The position numbers and the translations under genes were made by a program. This document shows positions 61,668 to 64,000 of a stretch of 64,000 nt of DNA, one piece after another; position 1 is the stretch's first letter; each line of letters starts with the position of its first letter. The stretch covers positions 434,001-498,000 of the forward strand of contig NZ_JAADZV010000003.1 of NCBI RefSeq assembly GCF_010645075.1, given 5' to 3'. The notes under the pieces were generated by a model. The model was given only the letters and a program-made list of their open reading frames with translations. It did not search any database and had not been told where the DNA came from. This DNA is from Flavobacterium limi (GTDB lineage: Bacteria > Bacteroidota > Bacteroidia > Flavobacteriales > Flavobacteriaceae).

Positions 61668-63995
61668 TTAGTTTAGTTTCTTCTTTTCTTCTATTGAAAT
61701 CCCTAACAGATTTATAATGTCTTTTTTTCTTTCTTCCGGAGTTACTTTTAAAACTTTCAATTCGCCGTTTATCAGTTCCGCTTCTACCGTTGTATTTTGT
61801 CTCGCGTGCAATTTAAAACGAACGTTCCATTCTTTTGGCCAGGCCGGAAAAAGATAAATTTTTCCATCGGTTTCGTGCAAAAGCATTTCCTGCATACCAA
61901 TCATTCCTGCTCCTCCCCAGTTGTGATCCGGAACCCAGTCAAACCCGGGACCCCAAAATGCGGGGAAGCGTCTGTCTGAATTGGCCATTTTCAAAGTATT
62001 ATATTTTGCTGCTTCATCGGTTAAACCTAATCGTGCTGAAAATATATTATCCTGTTTCCAGCCAATGTGGCTTCTGAATTTTATCGCATCGGGATCATAT
62101 TTCCACGTATTCAAAGCGGTTTCCAAATCTGGTTTTCCAATTCCGTAAATTCCCCACGGATATACCGGATACAATTGTGGCACTTCGGTATTATTGATGC
62201 GTTCCCATGTTTTTGCCGGAAGCAATACTTTGTGATTTTCGATAGTACCAAAATTCAAAGGCGGAATTCTGGTTTGAAATGCTTTTAAATATTCAACGTC
62301 TTCTTTTGACAGTTGATTTACCGAAAGGTTTAATAGACTTTCCGTAATTATTTTCAATGCTGAAATGGTACTGTTAGCGTTGTTTGTCATTTTGTATGTT
62401 TCGACAGCAGAACCAGGAAACAGTACTAAATGTCCGTTTCCATCCAACGCTTTTCTGCCTCTTTTTTTGGCTAAATACTGATAATGTTCGTCAAAAAAAC
62501 GCAGACAACTTATTATAAACTGATTGTATTTCTGAATATCTTCTCCCGCATATTCTTTCTGTTTTAACATCATCTGGCAAAACTCAAAAACAGTATCCCA
62601 TTCATATTCCAGCCAGGCATTATATTCCATTCCCGGATCGTAATCGGAGGGACGTTTCCATTCATATTCGGCAGGATTTGGCAAGCCGAAATTTTCTAAT
62701 TGTTCTGTAAAAGATGCTCCGTTATGGTTCCAATAAACTTTGCTTCTTAATTCGGCATTTTTCTGAATGCTCAGATAATAATCCAGCTGTGATTTCATCA
62801 TATCAAAATCACCGCTTTTCACCATCGGATGATACACCAATCTTTGGTTTTGAGCTGTCATCGTTCCACCTCCCCAATTTCTGAAATCGGGTGTAAAGTT
62901 CAAATCAGGATTAGTAAAAACGGGGTCAGCCGTAAAAAGTCCGCCGTTGAATTTTGTTGGGTATTTTCCGTAGGCATTACACCCAAGCATATAACGGAAC
63001 AACTGATAATTCTGCCCGATCTGATACACCGAATCTTTTGCCGTAGATTGATTTTTTTGTGCAAAAATAAAACTGCGATTCCAGAAATTATTCCACCATT
63101 TTATGGTGTTTTTCTCAGCTTGTTTTGCTGTATTTTTATTCGAGGAAATAAAACTTTTTAAACCATTATCCCAAATAGAAAAATCAGACTGACTAGTGTT
63201 TAAATAAATTTCCAGCGAATGTTTTTTTGAAGGTTTTACACTCGTTAAATTAAAACCTTTGAAATCGGTATTCTGATATTTCCCAAGATAGGTTCCGTCC
63301 GGTTTTAGGTTATCGCCTTTCATGAATCCGCCGAAAGTTAAATTAGCAATCGGGTTCATCATCTGGTCTTTCACCGATTCCATTTTCTGCTGTTTTACCG
63401 CAACATCAAAAACGGTTTGTTCGCGGTTTCGATGATAGAATTTAAGTCCGTTATTTTCAAAAGCAATCGAATCTTTAAAATTAACAAGATCGCCCTGAGG
63501 TGCCCATTTATAAGAATTAGCATTATTTTCTTTTCCTTTTGAAATACGGTTCTGATGACGCCAGTTTTCATAAGAAGCCGTCATTTTCAACGGATTTTTA
63601 CTTTCTAAATCAACATGAATTATCGGTTTAAAAACATCAACCCAAAGTTTGATTTTGGTATCTTTTTGTCCAACTAAAATATAACCGTCTCTGAGTTTCA
63701 ATTCCTGATGAAAACCATCTTTTCCCTCAAACGGATTTGGTGTTAAAGTGATTTTTACACGACCTAATTTCAGTAAAGTATTATGTTCGTCAAAAGTTCC
63801 GCTTCGCGAAAAATAAAAATACAAATCTCCTTTCTCGACCCAGACATTCATACCAATATCACCGCCTCCCAAAGGCATTGATTCTGATGAATTCTGGCTC
63901 TGAGTTGTCCAAACCTGATTGTAATTATCAAGCACAGGGATTTGCGCTTTGAGTAAAAACGTGGCGAACAGAAGTATGTATTTTATGTGTTTCAT
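61668..63995 (-). CDS. DUF5703-type (GH95-like) secreted protein
   Basis: The 775-residue protein starts at the ATG at 63995, five bases from the window end, and has a signal peptide (cleavage near LLKAQ, residue 17). The first third is a beta-domain opening with WTTQSQNSSESMPLGGGDIGMN, as in the DUF5703/GH95-like group. The rest is an (alpha/alpha)6-type barrel with GGLFTADPVF, FRNWGGGTMTAQNQRLVY, GFDWVPDHNWGGAGMIGMQEMLL and a C-terminal beta-domain. I associate this with DUF5703, common in plant-polysaccharide PULs and without an assigned activity that I know. A hydrolase for a rare pectin sugar is likely by fold and place. It is 14 bases upstream of the large PL1 gene; its promoter lies outside the window. 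Confidence 0.75.
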   Translation of the reverse strand: MKHIKYILLFATFLLKAQIPVLDNYNQVWTTQSQNSSESMPLGGGDIGMNVWVEKGDLYFYFSRSGTFDEHNTLLKLGRVKITLTPNPFEGKDGFHQELKLRDGYILVGQKDTKIKLWVDVFKPIIHVDLESKNPLKMTASYENWRHQNRISKGKENNANSYKWAPQGDLVNFKDSIAFENNGLKFYHRNREQTVFDVAVKQQKMESVKDQMMNPIANLTFGGFMKGDNLKPDGTYLGKYQNTDFKGFNLTSVKPSKKHSLEIYLNTSQSDFSIWDNGLKSFISSNKNTAKQAEKNTIKWWNNFWNRSFIFAQKNQSTAKDSVYQIGQNYQLFRYMLGCNAYGKYPTKFNGGLFTADPVFTNPDLNFTPDFRNWGGGTMTAQNQRLVYHPMVKSGDFDMMKSQLDYYLSIQKNAELRSKVYWNHNGASFTEQLENFGLPNPAEYEWKRPSDYDPGMEYNAWLEYEWDTVFEFCQMMLKQKEYAGEDIQKYNQFIISCLRFFDEHYQYLAKKRGRKALDGNGHLVLFPGSAVETYKMTNNANSTISALKIITESLLNLSVNQLSKEDVEYLKAFQTRIPPLNFGTIENHKVLLPAKTWERINNTEVPQLYPVYPWGIYGIGKPDLETALNTWKYDPDAIKFRSHIGWKQDNIFSARLGLTDEAAKYNTLKMANSDRRFPAFWGPGFDWVPDHNWGGAGMIGMQEMLLHETDGKIYLFPAWPKEWNVRFKLHARQNTTVEAELINGELKVLKVTPEERKKDIINLLGISIEEKKKLN

Positions 63996-64000
63996 TTTTT

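Overview
The window looks like a chromosome segment of a Flavobacterium-type member of the Bacteroidota. It is AT-rich, it carries a SusC/SusD pair, several promoters fit the Bacteroidota pattern (TTG about 19 bases before TAnnTTTG), and many gene products have signal peptides or lipoboxes. No rRNA, tRNA, transposase, phage gene or CRISPR array was seen. Most of it is one very large polysaccharide utilization locus (PUL) for pectin. The enzyme set points to rhamnogalacturonan II (RG-II) as well as plain homogalacturonan.

Layout. 1-209: the start of a lipoprotein cut by the window edge. 543-5236 (minus): a sugar-acid operon with a RuBisCO-like protein, a DUF1537 kinase, an Asp/Glu-racemase-fold protein and a BASS transporter. 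5412-6677 (plus): an MFS transporter. 7037-7786 (plus): an unknown lipoprotein. 7880-19238 (minus): a lipoprotein with Asp boxes, a secreted xylose-isomerase-like protein, a GH138-like enzyme and two GH2 enzymes. 19481-22992 (plus): a siderophore-type TonB receptor with a PepSY membrane protein. 23049-54298 (minus): SusC, SusD, two PL1 lyases, DUF3826, a beta-helix/TIM fusion, GH140, GH28, GH43, a beta-propeller enzyme, two GH78, an esterase, GH95 and an (alpha/alpha)6 enzyme. 55005-63995 (minus): a DUF5703 protein, a multidomain PL1, GH127, an acetylesterase and a CE8 pectin methylesterase.

How it fits together (inference). Surface and periplasmic PL1, CE8 and acetylesterase enzymes open the methylated and acetylated backbone. 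SusCD imports the oligosaccharides. Periplasmic exo-enzymes then trim the rare sugars: apiose (GH140), L-galactose or fucose (GH95), rhamnose (GH78), arabinose (GH127, GH43, the MGH1-like protein), galacturonate (GH28, GH138-like), galactose or uronic acids (GH2) and possibly Kdo or Dha (the propeller proteins). The RuBisCO-like protein and DUF1537 kinase have a precedent in D-apiose catabolism, which fits the apiosidase.

The strongest new signal is regulatory. The three main minus-strand transcription units (RuBisCO-like operon, 7.9-19.2 kb operon, susC operon) each carry a CAGG-type direct repeat with a 10-base period. In all three it lies exactly 4 bases upstream of the promoter -33 element. 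This would tie the sugar-acid operon to the PUL under one regulator, which is not encoded in the window. Gaps between genes are also rich in at least four families of dispersed inverted repeats.
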